The position numbers and the translations under genes are program-made. The notes under the pieces were generated by a model. The model made no database searches. It was given only the letters and a program-made list of their open reading frames with translations, and was not told the DNA's origin. A DNA stretch of 40,238 bases from JAGLTA01 sp023142625 (GTDB lineage Bacteria > Patescibacteriota > Patescibacteriia > JAACEG01), in NCBI GenBank assembly GCA_030641665.1, contig DAOWHA010000053.1, positions 1 through 40,238 of the forward strand, read 5' to 3'. Below are positions 24,427 to 33,042 of the stretch, piece after piece. Each line of letters starts with the position of its first letter. The stretch's first letter is position 1.

Positions 24427-25893
24427 ATGTTTTGGGCTAATTTTTTACATTTTTATCAGCCGCCGAATCAGTTGGCGGACATTTTAGAACGGATAGTCAA
24501 TGAGAGCTACCGTCCTATTATTTTAGGTATGCAAAAAAATCCAGACGCGCGATTAAGCCTTAATATTAATGCTGGATTAACAGAGCTTTTGCATAAGAAT
24601 AAATATGATGATGTTATTGATAATTTAAGGAAATTGGCAGAGGACGGCAAAGTGGAATTTATAGAAAGCGCGAAATATCACGCTTTCTTGCCAATGTTGC
24701 CTGAAAGTTCAATTATTAGGCAGATTAAATTAAACAGAGAAACAAACAGAAAATTTTTTGGCAAAATTTATAATCCGCAAGGATTTTTTTCACCAGAGAT
24801 GGCTTATCATATTAAAATCGCAAAAATTGCGAGTAGATTAGGATATAAGTGGATACTTGCCGATGAATTGTCTTTTAACGGAAAACAGAATCAGGCGGAT
24901 TATTCCAAAATTTATACAATCAGCGGATTAAACGGATTTAAAATTTTTTTTAAAGATCAGACGATCAGCAATTTAATAGTTAACGCCATTGTGAGATCTG
25001 GCAGGTCGCTGTTAAACGAAATTGAAAAAGAGAATGGCAAGAACAGGTATTTGCTGACAGCGATGGATGGCGAGACATTCGGGCATCACCGCCCGGGATT
25101 AGACAAATTGCTTTTTGATATTTTTGCATCGCCTGTTTTTAAAAAGATTTTAATTTCGCAGATCACGGACTATTTTCCGACAGGGAAAGCGATTAAGCCG
25201 ATTCATTCCAGCTGGTCGTCCAACGAAGAGGATATAAAAAATAACAACCCTTTTAAATTATGGAATCAAAAAAACAACCCGATACACAGGCTGCAATGGA
25301 AATTTACCTATTTTGTGATTGGCGAGGTGGAAAAGTTAAACCATAATTCCGCTGATTATAAAAGAGCGAGGAAAAAATTGGATTTAGCGCTGCACTCTTG
25401 CCAGTTTTGGTGGGCGTCTAAATTTTGGTGGAGCTTAGAGATTATTGAGCAGGGATCATTTAATATGAGAGAAACGATTTTTAGCATTAAGTCAGCAAGC
25501 GAAAAGACTAAACAGGCAACTGAAAATTATTACCGCAATATTTTAGATATCGCGTTTGACTGGCAGAGATCCGGGCATATTCGCGAATTCCACAAAATTC
25601 AGGAAGAATGGCAAAAAAAGCCGTTTAAAGATAGGACTCATGCCGAATGGTATAATCAGATGATTTTAGAGTTTGACGCTGAAATGAGAAAGGCGGCAAA
25701 AAATCAAGAGTATGAAAAAGCGATTAAATGGCGCGATGCTATCATTAAATTAAGGTCTGGCGCGGATGTTTATGATGTTCTGCATATTGTCAATGAACTG
25801 CACAGCGCCCGCAGAATTCCGTCTGCCAAGCCGTTTTTACAGCAGAAAAAATTCACCAAATTCGCTAAAGAGCATTTCTTGCCTTTGGATTAA
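24427..25893 (+). CDS. GH57-like protein fused to a C-terminal UVR motif (paralogue 2)
   Basis: A 488-residue paralogue of the gene at 8426, aligned from the first residues (FLHFYQPPNQ versus LFHIYQPPEQ). The nucleophile motif GFFSPEMAY has Glu124 and the acid/base region LTAMDGETFGHHRPG has Asp214, so the GH57 catalytic pair is kept. Shared CQFWWASKFWWS follows near 336. Unlike paralogue 1 it continues about 80 residues with MILEFDAEMRKAAKNQEYEK then AIKWRDAIIKLRSG (about 411-445), the UvrB/UvrC (UVR) signature of an antiparallel helical hairpin used for protein contacts. The substrate is unknown; probable alpha-glucan metabolism. There is no signal peptide. It starts 30 nt after foldback copy B. 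Confidence 0.82.
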   Translation: MFWANFLHFYQPPNQLADILERIVNESYRPIILGMQKNPDARLSLNINAGLTELLHKNKYDDVIDNLRKLAEDGKVEFIESAKYHAFLPMLPESSIIRQIKLNRETNRKFFGKIYNPQGFFSPEMAYHIKIAKIASRLGYKWILADELSFNGKQNQADYSKIYTISGLNGFKIFFKDQTISNLIVNAIVRSGRSLLNEIEKENGKNRYLLTAMDGETFGHHRPGLDKLLFDIFASPVFKKILISQITDYFPTGKAIKPIHSSWSSNEEDIKNNNPFKLWNQKNNPIHRLQWKFTYFVIGEVEKLNHNSADYKRARKKLDLALHSCQFWWASKFWWSLEIIEQGSFNMRETIFSIKSASEKTKQATENYYRNILDIAFDWQRSGHIREFHKIQEEWQKKPFKDRTHAEWYNQMILEFDAEMRKAAKNQEYEKAIKWRDAIIKLRSGADVYDVLHIVNELHSARRIPSAKPFLQQKKFTKFAKEHFLPLD

Positions 25894-26009
25894 TATAGGA
25901 TAAGCTAAGCCGCTGAAAAGTTCCCGCGAATAAATGTTGACAAAACTATGCGGTCGCACAAGTTCCTCAACTTTTTTATTATTATCTTATTATTTTTTTG
26001 GTTCCAACT

Positions 26010-27428
26010 ATGAATTTTTTTAAAAAACATTGGATATTACTTGTCTCTTTATTTGCATCATTTTTTTTAATAGTTTTTGACCAAGGTTTTTATCAAAGAG
26101 AATTTTGGTTTGATGAAGCGTTTACTGGAATTTTAGTTAAATTAGGATGGTGTGAAATGTTTTATAATATCGTCGCGGATGTTCATCCGCCGCTTTATTA
26201 TGTTTTGCTAAAAATCTGGGGAATGTTATTCGGTTTTTCCGACATAGTTTTAAGGAGTTTCTCTGTTTTTTTAAGCATGCTTCTGATTGCTGTTTTTTAT
26301 TTTTTCGCGAAAGAAAATATTAAAAACAAAAAAATACTGTTCCCGCTGCTGTTTTTAGCATCAATCAATCCGTTTTTGCGGCAATTCGCGCAAGAAGCGA
26401 GAATGTATATGCTTTTTGCGGTTTTTACGCTATTGTCCGCTTTTTTCTTTTGGCGTTTGATAAAGAAAAAAGAATTTTTTAAAAATAGAGATTGGCTTTA
26501 TTTTAGCATTTTTTCTTCATTATCTTTTTTAACCCATTATTTTTCTTTATTTGTTTCCGCGTCTTTTTTTATCGCGCTATTTTTATTTTATTTTCAAAAA
26601 CAAAAATTAAAATTAAAAGAAATATTCTGTTTTTGCGTGAAATTTTTTGTTATTCCGATTATAACTTTTATTTTATGGCTGCCGTTTTTTGTAAAACAGA
26701 TTAAGCCAGATCTTGGCTGGATTCCTCAAGCCGGGTTTGATATTTTGCCGCAAGCACTTTTTACTTTTTTATTTGGAAGCGATCAAGGGGTTCTCGGCAT
26801 TCCTAATATTGCTAATTTTAATTTCATTTTAAATTCCAATGAAATCGCTATTTTAATTTTTTTCGTATTTGCGATATTAGCAGCATCTATCAATAAAAAA
26901 ACAGATAAGTTTTTTCTGTTTAATTTTATGCTTGTTTTTATCCCAATTTTTTTAACTATCCTTGTTTCAAAAATATTGCACAGGCATATGTTTGTAGCAA
27001 GATATTTTCTTTTTTGCGTCCCATTTTTAATAACAATACTGTTGATATATTTTTCAAAGTTTAAATCCAAAATTTTTTATTCAATTATTATTATTTGGGT
27101 TCTATTGTCATTTAATATGGCAAAACATATTCCAGCCACCAATTATCGCGAACTTGCGAAAAAAACAGAAAATATCGTAGCAACAGATCCATTTATGTAT
27201 TTAGTCTCAAAGTTTTATATCAATGACAGCGTATTACTTTTTAATTTTGACAATACAGGCGATAACTTTTCAGGCTGGCCGTTGTTTAATCAAAACAGCG
27301 TAATGCATAATTTTAATAAACTGCCTGATAATATTTTTATAGTTTCCACAAAAGAATTAAAAGACCAGCGCCTCATGGAAAAAGAAAAATTTTACAATTT
27401 TTTCATATATAAAAAAATACCTGACTAA
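26010..27428 (+). CDS. Polyprenyl-phosphate-dependent membrane glycosyltransferase (GT39/ArnT-like)
   Basis: A 472-residue integral membrane protein with about 10-12 hydrophobic segments. The first extracytoplasmic loop has FWFDEAFT (about 36-43), the conserved acidic pair region of GT39/ArnT/PMT enzymes, followed by VADVHPPLYYVLLKIWG and the QFAQEARMYMLF motif, both characteristic of this superfamily. Such enzymes move a sugar from a lipid-phosphate donor to a protein or lipid outside the membrane. The ATG at 26010 is preferred over an in-frame TTG at 25998 that would add VPT only. It could modify surface proteins or glycans, but the acceptor is unknown. The stop codon lies in the loop of the terminator at 27411. 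Confidence 0.82.
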   Translation: MNFFKKHWILLVSLFASFFLIVFDQGFYQREFWFDEAFTGILVKLGWCEMFYNIVADVHPPLYYVLLKIWGMLFGFSDIVLRSFSVFLSMLLIAVFYFFAKENIKNKKILFPLLFLASINPFLRQFAQEARMYMLFAVFTLLSAFFFWRLIKKKEFFKNRDWLYFSIFSSLSFLTHYFSLFVSASFFIALFLFYFQKQKLKLKEIFCFCVKFFVIPIITFILWLPFFVKQIKPDLGWIPQAGFDILPQALFTFLFGSDQGVLGIPNIANFNFILNSNEIAILIFFVFAILAASINKKTDKFFLFNFMLVFIPIFLTILVSKILHRHMFVARYFLFCVPFLITILLIYFSKFKSKIFYSIIIIWVLLSFNMAKHIPATNYRELAKKTENIVATDPFMYLVSKFYINDSVLLFNFDNTGDNFSGWPLFNQNSVMHNFNKLPDNIFIVSTKELKDQRLMEKEKFYNFFIYKKIPD

Positions 27429-27444
27429 TATCAGGTATTTTTTT
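27411..27444. terminator. Bidirectional rho-independent terminator
   Basis: A perfect 14-bp stem (AAAAAAATACCTGA at 27411-27424 with its complement at 27431-27444) closes a 6-nt loop that contains the TAA of the glycosyltransferase gene. A-runs and T-runs at either side serve both the plus-strand glycosyltransferase and the minus-strand tmk operon. Confidence 0.88.
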
Positions 27445-27454
27445 ATATCAAAAT

Positions 27455-28132
27455 TTATTTAATTATTTTAATAATTTTTTTCCAGATTAATTCGTTTATT
27501 TTTTTGCGGGACATCATCTGTCTATTTTTTACGCATTCAATTAAAATAAAATCAGGAAAAGCGCTGGCGATTTTTAAATATACCTGTTCAGCATTTTTTA
27601 AATGCCCAATATCATCCTCATGAATATCGCGTTTTTTTTTATCTATATAATCTCGGCCTTCCTTTTCGTCAACTAATTTTTGTGCGATATCAGCGTCAAC
27701 ATGCAAAATGATATTTAGATCAGGGTGCGGAATTTTAAATATGCTGTATTCAAGATCGTACAGCCATTTTAAATATTTTTTTTGTTCGTTTTTATCCGCA
27801 ATTTTGCTTCCTTGATGCGCCATATTAGCGGCTACATAGCGGTTAGAGATTACGACTTTCCCTTCTTTGAGCCATTTTTTAATTTTAAAACTGGCATCAT
27901 ATCTGTCTGCGGCATAAAAAATAGAAGCTATGTAAGGTCCAACTTTCTTTGGACCTCCGTATTTGCCGTTTAAATATTCTTCAACTAAACCAGCCGACTT
28001 TGTTCCGTATTGGGGAAAATCTGCTATCTCAACCTGATACCCTAATTGTTTGAGCCGATTGATTATAATATTTACCTGCGTTGCTTTTCCCGATCCGTCT
28101 ATGCCGTCTATAATAATAAACTTTCCAGCCAT
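27455..28132 (-). CDS. tmk: Thymidylate kinase
   Basis: A 225-residue P-loop kinase phosphorylating dTMP to dTDP. It has the nucleotide-binding IIIDGIDGSGKATQV (residues 6-20), FPQYGTKSAGLVEEYLNGKY, the ADRYDAS motif near 95 that binds dTMP, VVISNRYVAANMAHQGSK (base and lid contacts) and a lid with RDYIDKKKRD. It is the last gene of the minus-strand cluster that begins with dcd, so it follows the adaptor gene by 19 nt and completes the route dCTP-dUTP-dUMP-dTMP-dTDP. It ends at the shared bidirectional terminator. Confidence 0.94.
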   Translation of the reverse strand: MAGKFIIIDGIDGSGKATQVNIIINRLKQLGYQVEIADFPQYGTKSAGLVEEYLNGKYGGPKKVGPYIASIFYAADRYDASFKIKKWLKEGKVVISNRYVAANMAHQGSKIADKNEQKKYLKWLYDLEYSIFKIPHPDLNIILHVDADIAQKLVDEKEGRDYIDKKKRDIHEDDIGHLKNAEQVYLKIASAFPDFILIECVKNRQMMSRKKINELIWKKIIKIIK

Positions 28133-28151
28133 ATTTGTATTAAATTAAATA

Positions 28152-30080
28152 TTATAAAATTATAACTTCATCTCCTTTTTCTAATCCAGACACGATTTCA
28201 ACCATGCTGTTATTTCCAATAATTCCAGTTTTTATTTTTCTGTCTTGAATTTTTTTGTTGATTAAAATTTTTACCATCTTTTTATTTTCTTCATTATTAA
28301 AAATTGTATTTTGCGGAACAGTTAAAATATTATTTTTTTGAGCGATTATAATAGTTAAGCCGACCGGCATTCTAAATTGAATTATATTGCTGCTATATTC
28401 ATCTAAGGCGACTGTGATTTTTTTATTATTTTGGTCAATGGCGATTATTTCGCCAGCGCTTTTTTCTTCAAATTTTAAATTATTAGCAAAATCAAAAATC
28501 GTTTTTTGCCCGATTTTTATTTCATTTATATCAGATTCTAAAATCTTCGCTTCGGCAATAACTTGGGTGGAAATTGCGATTGCGAAAATTTGCGATGGAG
28601 AAATATCGTTGCCGATTTTAGTTTTAATATCTGTTATTATGCAGTTATTCGGAATTTTTAATTTTGTTCTGTTTAAATTTTCTTGCGCTAAAGATAAAAG
28701 ATCCTTTGTTTTATCTGATAGTTTTTTAAGATCAGCCATGTCAATTTTTACTTCATTGTTTTCTTTGATGGTTGCGAGATTTTTTTGTTTTTTATTAAGA
28801 TTTAATTCCGCTGTTTCAATTAAAAAATTATCATTCTTTTTTATTTTAACTAAATTTTCTTGCGCCGCCTTTAATTTTCTGTTTATTTCTTGATTATTAA
28901 AATCAATTTCATCATATTCGCCGCTGGATTTTTTTTGAGCTAACAATAAATTTTTTTCAGTTGACGCCAATAATTCCTTTTGGCTTTCTAATAAATCTAT
29001 TTTTTCGCTGTTTGCGTTTTTTCTGTTGTCAATTATTAATTTTAATTCATTTAATTCATTTTTTGTGAATATTTTTTTAATATCATCCTTTGGTCTTAAA
29101 ACAGGATCGTATGTTTTTGAATTGTTTAATAAAATTCTAGTTTTAAATAGAAGGTTGTCAGCAGACAACAAAAGCACTTCTGCCGATTTTATTGTTGGCG
29201 TAATGTTAAGCTTTTCTTTCGCTTCTTTTTCTAATTCAACTGCTGATTTTTCAATATCAAATTCGCTATTTTTGTTTTCATTTAATAAATTAAAATTATT
29301 GCTAACTTCAGAATAATCATTTTTAGCTTGCTCATAAGCCAATTTAGCGTTTTTAAATACGCCTCTTTTTAAAACTCCTAAATATTCTTCAAATTGATCA
29401 TTGGCTTCTTTATTGTCAATCCCTAAAATATTGTCGGTTTCAATTAAAGTAGATGAACTGATTAATAAAATTTCCTCAACCGTTTCTGTTAATAATCGCT
29501 GATTTTTTTTAATTTCCTCCTCGCCTTTATCCGCAATTTCATCTATTTTTTGTTTAGCGCTTAAAAGGTCTGCATCGCTGGAAGTTAAAAGATTTTGCAA
29601 GTTTTGGATTTTTAATTCCTCTATTTTTATGTTTCTTTCGCTTGATCCCATTAGCGCGCTTAATTTGACTTCCTCTATCTTTATCTCTAAATTTGTTAAT
29701 TTTATGCTGAATTCCTTAACCTCTTTTTCTGTTAACGAATTTATTATTCTTAAATTATTATCAGCCCTCTCTAATAATAATTTTGCTTCGGACAGATGTT
29801 TTTTTTCTTGTTCTGCTTCTAATTCAGCCAAAACATCGTTCATTTTAATTTCATCTCCTGTTTGAAAATTTATTTTTTTTATTTTTCCGCTTGCGTCAAA
29901 ATAGAGGTCGCTGATTAAGTTTGAAACGACAAATCCGTTTGCAGAAACTGAACTTATAATATCGCTTTTTTTAACCGTAAAAGTATTATAATCTTTTTTA
30001 AAAATAAAATCTTTTCCAAAAAAAACAGCAGCGAATAAAACAGCAATAATAACAATAAATTTTAGCAATTTGGATAACAT
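28152..30080 (-). CDS. HlyD/MacA-like membrane-fusion (efflux adaptor) protein with long coiled coil
   Basis: A 642-residue protein with an N-terminal membrane segment (about 4-23), a split lipoyl-like domain (ISSVSANGFVVSNLISDLYF, then FQTGDEIKMNDVLAELEAEQ) and very long charged helices (about 90-480) predicted to be coiled coils. The second lipoyl half and a beta-barrel come after (LKIPNNCIITDIKTKIGNDI, IGQKTIFDFANN, GLEKGDEVIIL). This is the adaptor layout of tripartite pumps and MacAB-type exporters, but no ABC permease or outer-membrane partner is adjacent; CPR cells lack a typical outer membrane, so its partner is unclear. It sits between tmk and a foldback repeat, inside the pyrimidine cluster by position only. 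Confidence 0.78.
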   Translation of the reverse strand: MLSKLLKFIVIIAVLFAAVFFGKDFIFKKDYNTFTVKKSDIISSVSANGFVVSNLISDLYFDASGKIKKINFQTGDEIKMNDVLAELEAEQEKKHLSEAKLLLERADNNLRIINSLTEKEVKEFSIKLTNLEIKIEEVKLSALMGSSERNIKIEELKIQNLQNLLTSSDADLLSAKQKIDEIADKGEEEIKKNQRLLTETVEEILLISSSTLIETDNILGIDNKEANDQFEEYLGVLKRGVFKNAKLAYEQAKNDYSEVSNNFNLLNENKNSEFDIEKSAVELEKEAKEKLNITPTIKSAEVLLLSADNLLFKTRILLNNSKTYDPVLRPKDDIKKIFTKNELNELKLIIDNRKNANSEKIDLLESQKELLASTEKNLLLAQKKSSGEYDEIDFNNQEINRKLKAAQENLVKIKKNDNFLIETAELNLNKKQKNLATIKENNEVKIDMADLKKLSDKTKDLLSLAQENLNRTKLKIPNNCIITDIKTKIGNDISPSQIFAIAISTQVIAEAKILESDINEIKIGQKTIFDFANNLKFEEKSAGEIIAIDQNNKKITVALDEYSSNIIQFRMPVGLTIIIAQKNNILTVPQNTIFNNEENKKMVKILINKKIQDRKIKTGIIGNNSMVEIVSGLEKGDEVIIL

Positions 30081-30108
30081 ATCTATATAATTGAATTTTG
30101 AAACCCTC

Positions 30109-30285
30109 TGTCTTTGCGAGGAGTTGAATGAGCGTAGCGAATGAGGTGCGACGAAGCAATCTCATTACTGAGCAGAAAAAACTGTGATTATAGTTCCTAC
30201 TGCTTAAGTAATGGGATTGCTTCGTCGCTCTCTCTCACTGCGCCCGCCGCCGCGGTCTGCGTTCGTTTGGCTCCCCGCAAAGACA
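30109..30285. repeat. Foldback repeat, family 1, copy C (with a GC-only insertion)
   Basis: A 177-bp inverted repeat with TGTCTTTGCGAGGAG, GCGACGAAGCAATCTC, GGGATTGCTTCGTCGC and CTCCCCGCAAAGACA. Compared with copy A, the right arm carries a 19-nt insertion at 30243-30261, made of 14 GC-rich bases (CCCGCCGCCGCGGT) followed by a second CTGCG. It separates the adaptor gene from dut. Confidence 0.85.
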
Positions 30286-30320
30286 AAAAGTTTAAAAAGC
30301 GCCAAAGTTTAGATATTAAA

Positions 30321-30752
30321 TTAAAACAGCCCTGTTGAGCCGAATTTTCCGCTGCCCCTTAAACTCTCTTGCATTTTATCATCAGTTAGAACCTCTTTGA
30401 TTTCAGGACGCTCTATTTTTTGAATTAACATCTGGGCGATTTTTTGCCCCTTTTTTATCTTATAAGTTTCATTTGATAAATTTATCATCAAGACGATAAC
30501 CTCGCCGCGATATCCAGCATCAACAACTCCAGCTAAAGTATGGATTGATCTGTTTGCAATCCCGCCTTTATCCCAAATCAATCCGGCATATCCTTTTGGA
30601 ATTTCCATTATAACTCCTGTTTTAATATTCACTTTTTTTCGCGGCTGAATTTCTAAATCCTCGCTGGAGTATAAGTCCATCCCGGCGTCATCACTATGCG
30701 CGAAAGTTGGCAGTTTCGCGTCAGGCGATATTTTTTTTATTTTCAGAAGCAT
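30321..30752 (-). CDS. dut: dUTP diphosphatase (dUTPase)
   Basis: A 143-residue trimeric dUTPase hydrolysing dUTP to dUMP and pyrophosphate. Motif 1 is DAGMDLYS (22-29). Motif 2 is altered to WDKGGIANR in place of the usual PRSSLA, a change I associate with a subfamily common in CPR bacteria. Motif 3 GVVDAGYRGE (75-84) has the catalytic Asp78, motif 4 is KKGQKIAQMLI, and the C-terminal motif 5 is RGSGKFGSTG. It belongs to the dcd-thyX-dut-tmk group, 26 nt downstream of the unknown gene at 30779. The start ATG at 30752 is well placed relative to motif 1. Confidence 0.92.
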   Translation of the reverse strand: MLLKIKKISPDAKLPTFAHSDDAGMDLYSSEDLEIQPRKKVNIKTGVIMEIPKGYAGLIWDKGGIANRSIHTLAGVVDAGYRGEVIVLMINLSNETYKIKKGQKIAQMLIQKIERPEIKEVLTDDKMQESLRGSGKFGSTGLF

Positions 30753-30778
30753 ATTATTGCAATTAGATTAAACAGAAG

Positions 30779-31153
30779 TTATAAAATTTTTAAAATTCCA
30801 TATTTTTTAATTGTTGTCCAATCTTCGCCTATTTTACCGATTAAATGTCCGCCCTCAATAGATGTATTTAATGAAAGTTTTAATTTTTTGGATAATTTTT
30901 GTATATGGTTAAAAAATATATTTTCTGCATTTTTATTGATTGTAAAATTTTTACCGATATAAAAGATTAATACCCCTTTTTTATTTATAACACCTCTAAC
31001 AATTTTTTCAAACTTATTTCCATAACCTAAATCGTTAATCCATTTTTTATGCGATCTTTCGTCGTGTTTTTTAGCAATAAATAATTTATTATCAATAATA
31101 CAGAACATTCTTCTTGATTTATGATATTTTTTTTCACAAGTGTTATTATTCAT
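30779..31153 (-). CDS. Small protein of unknown function between thyX and dut
   Basis: A 124-residue basic, soluble protein. The N-terminus MNNNTCEKKYHKSRRMFCII is followed by a mostly alternating hydrophobic/charged pattern that could be an alpha/beta fold, with KGVLIFYIGKNFTI near 64 and SIEGGHLIGKIGED near 103. No recognisable motif or membrane segment. It lies 10 nt after thyX and 26 nt before dut on the same strand, so it is almost certainly co-transcribed with dTTP synthesis. Whether it acts in that pathway is unknown. Confidence 0.6.
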   Translation of the reverse strand: MNNNTCEKKYHKSRRMFCIIDNKLFIAKKHDERSHKKWINDLGYGNKFEKIVRGVINKKGVLIFYIGKNFTINKNAENIFFNHIQKLSKKLKLSLNTSIEGGHLIGKIGEDWTTIKKYGILKIL

Positions 31154-31163
31154 TGAATTAAAA

Positions 31164-32453
31164 TTATTTCTTAATTATATCCTGCGCGCCGCGGCGGATA
31201 TCCCAATCGTCTTTTTCCAAATCAGAATGCAATGTTAAAATCGGAAATTCTTTTTTAAGCGCAAAGTGCATTTTATGCGCAACTCTTCGCAATGTTGGAT
31301 GGACTAATTTTCCTGAGCGCAATTCTATCACATAAACAGCTGCAGGCAATCCGTAAGTTGTGCGGCACTGGACATTAAATCCCATCGCGATGTAATATTG
31401 CTTGATTTCATCGCTTGCCTCTAAATTGTCTATTTTTTTAATCTGATTTTGGATTATTTCTTCCGCCCTTTTTTTCACATCTGCTGGCAATTGCTCTAAA
31501 TACCAGCTGTTAAATTCTAAATCTGTTGTTAAAAGCGGCATTCTGCAAACGCCGTTTCTATGCCTTTGTATATCGCGGAAAGATCCGAAATCTAAAATAA
31601 AATTAAACGATATCAATCCCAGCTCAGTTAAAAAATGCGGCAAGTTAGTTTTAATCGGACGCGAAATTAAAAGTTTTTCATATTTTGCGAGTTCGCCAGA
31701 TCTGATATTAGTTGAAAAAGAAAAATTCGTTTTATTTTTTGGATTATAATAAAAAAATTTTTCAGTTGAGTATTTACGATATTTTTCTTGCTCCTCGTAA
31801 ATTTTATGGCTGAAACTGTTCGGATATTTTTCTTTTAATTTTTTTAGTATTTTATTCGCTATTTTTTTTGTTTCGTCTAATGGTCCATATTTCAATAAAC
31901 TTAATTTGTCATAAGCTTGCCTTAAGTTAGTGTGCCAACTTAACTGTGTTGTAATTCCCGCAGGAAGAAAAGCGCGCATAATGTCAAAAGTTCTTGCCTC
32001 AACCGCCTTATTATACATTTTTTTACATTCATCTTTTTTTTTAGGATAAATATTGGCAATGTGATTTTTAACCCCGCCTTGATTTTTTGTGTAAAATTCC
32101 ATCCATCGCGTCAAGATATCTTTTGATTGAGCGGTATTTATAGGATCTATTATTGGCTGTTTAGACATATCAATATAACGAGTGCTGGTTTCCTGTCCGC
32201 TATATAAAGGCCAGTCTTGTATCGCTTTGTCCGCCAAAATAGACACTTTTTCAATAAATATTGTCGTACTTCCGCAATCGGCTATGCTTTGATGTCCGTA
32301 TCCGACATAAAATTTTTCCATAAATTTTCCAGATCCTGACTTTTTTACTTTTTTTGCATGCTCTTCCGCGCTTTTAGGGCTGCGCGAATAAAGCGCTTGC
32401 ATCATCGCTGTGTCCTCAGGGCTGAATTCATCATAAATGAAAATGTTTGCCAT
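31164..32453 (-). CDS. thyX: Flavin-dependent thymidylate synthase, tandem two-domain form
   Basis: A 429-residue ThyX-like enzyme, about twice the usual length, making dTMP from dUMP with FAD and methylene-tetrahydrofolate. Two ThyX-like halves are visible. Half 1 has the flavin-domain GHQS (53-56) and the substrate-type ETSTRY (88-93), but the RHR region reads AIQDWPLYSGQ. Half 2 keeps DIQRHRNG (RHR at 297-299) but lacks a following StRY-type motif. Each half also has its own C-terminal helix pattern (FLPAGITTQLSWHTNLR; GLPAAVYVIELRSGKLVH). The motifs therefore seem split between halves. It follows dcd by 4 nt, so they are co-transcribed. Assignment to thymidylate synthesis is supported by its dcd, dut and tmk neighbours. 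Confidence 0.85.
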   Translation of the reverse strand: MANIFIYDEFSPEDTAMMQALYSRSPKSAEEHAKKVKKSGSGKFMEKFYVGYGHQSIADCGSTTIFIEKVSILADKAIQDWPLYSGQETSTRYIDMSKQPIIDPINTAQSKDILTRWMEFYTKNQGGVKNHIANIYPKKKDECKKMYNKAVEARTFDIMRAFLPAGITTQLSWHTNLRQAYDKLSLLKYGPLDETKKIANKILKKLKEKYPNSFSHKIYEEQEKYRKYSTEKFFYYNPKNKTNFSFSTNIRSGELAKYEKLLISRPIKTNLPHFLTELGLISFNFILDFGSFRDIQRHRNGVCRMPLLTTDLEFNSWYLEQLPADVKKRAEEIIQNQIKKIDNLEASDEIKQYYIAMGFNVQCRTTYGLPAAVYVIELRSGKLVHPTLRRVAHKMHFALKKEFPILTLHSDLEKDDWDIRRGAQDIIKK

Positions 32454-32457
32454 ATAT

Positions 32458-33018
32458 TTAAAAATTTTTATACATTTTAGACGCAGTAGGTTTTTTATCT
32501 TTGTGATATTTGCTGTTCAATCCTTTTGAGCCGTAGGGATTTTCACAGGCAGAAGACAAATATTCAAAAGCCATTTGCGCTATCGGCATTTTATAATAAA
32601 GTTTTATCGGAAGCGACCCGGCGTTAAAAAGTTCTAAAGTCATTTTTAAGGAATTGCCAGGGTCAAGATATCCCGCAGTTGTATGGATAATAATCCCCAA
32701 TCTCCCGAGTGAACTTTTCCCTTCCAGCCGTCCGACAAGCCGATCGGAAACTCCTGTTTCCTCTGAAATCATTCCCAGCGCGAATTCGCTAGGGTGTAAA
32801 ATAAAAGGATTTTTTTCGTCTATGGTCATTTTTTTCATTAAATTTTCTGCCGGCTTTTTCACATCAATCACAAAATTTCTGCTAGTGTTAAACACTAAAA
32901 ATTCTTTATCCAGATGCAGATCAACGCTCGACGGCTGCAGGTTTTTTTTGTCAAACGGGTTAATAATAATTCCGCCTTTTTTTAATTCTTTTAAAATGTC
33001 CCTGTCTGAAAGTATCAT
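32458..33018 (-). CDS. dcd: dCTP deaminase
   Basis: A 186-residue trimeric enzyme of the dUTPase-like fold that deaminates dCTP to dUTP. Family markers are the N-terminal MILSDRDILKELKKGGI, LQPSSVDLHLDKEFLVF, EGKSSLGRLGIIIHTTAGYLD, and PGNSLKMTLELFNAG with the catalytic Glu. The C-terminal KMPIAQMAFEYL and lysine-rich tail are intact. It is the first gene of the minus-strand pyrimidine cluster and is preceded by an extended -10 promoter at 33043. Together with dut it supplies dUMP to thyX, so this organism seems able to make dTMP from dCTP even if other routes are lacking. Confidence 0.93.
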   Translation of the reverse strand: MILSDRDILKELKKGGIIINPFDKKNLQPSSVDLHLDKEFLVFNTSRNFVIDVKKPAENLMKKMTIDEKNPFILHPSEFALGMISEETGVSDRLVGRLEGKSSLGRLGIIIHTTAGYLDPGNSLKMTLELFNAGSLPIKLYYKMPIAQMAFEYLSSACENPYGSKGLNSKYHKDKKPTASKMYKNF

Positions 33019-33042
33019 AAAATTATTATTTAAAACAGAGTA

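Noticed and set aside
25937..25965. TTGACA before the glycosyltransferase gene
   Set aside because: Seventeen nt downstream is AAGTTC, with no usable -10 box; likely chance.
25904..25979. Weak hairpin between the GH57-UVR and glycosyltransferase genes (AAAAGTT with AACTTTT)
   Set aside because: A short AT-only stem with a loop of about 50 nt; not convincing as a terminator.
15251..30285. Possible CRISPR array from the three similar repeats
   Set aside because: The copies are 6-9 kb apart, are inverted repeats with unrelated centres, and there are no spacers or cas genes.
30141..30338. 65-codon plus-strand frame across foldback copy C and the end of dut
   Set aside because: It is made of repeat arms and the antisense of dut; the peptide differs between copies.
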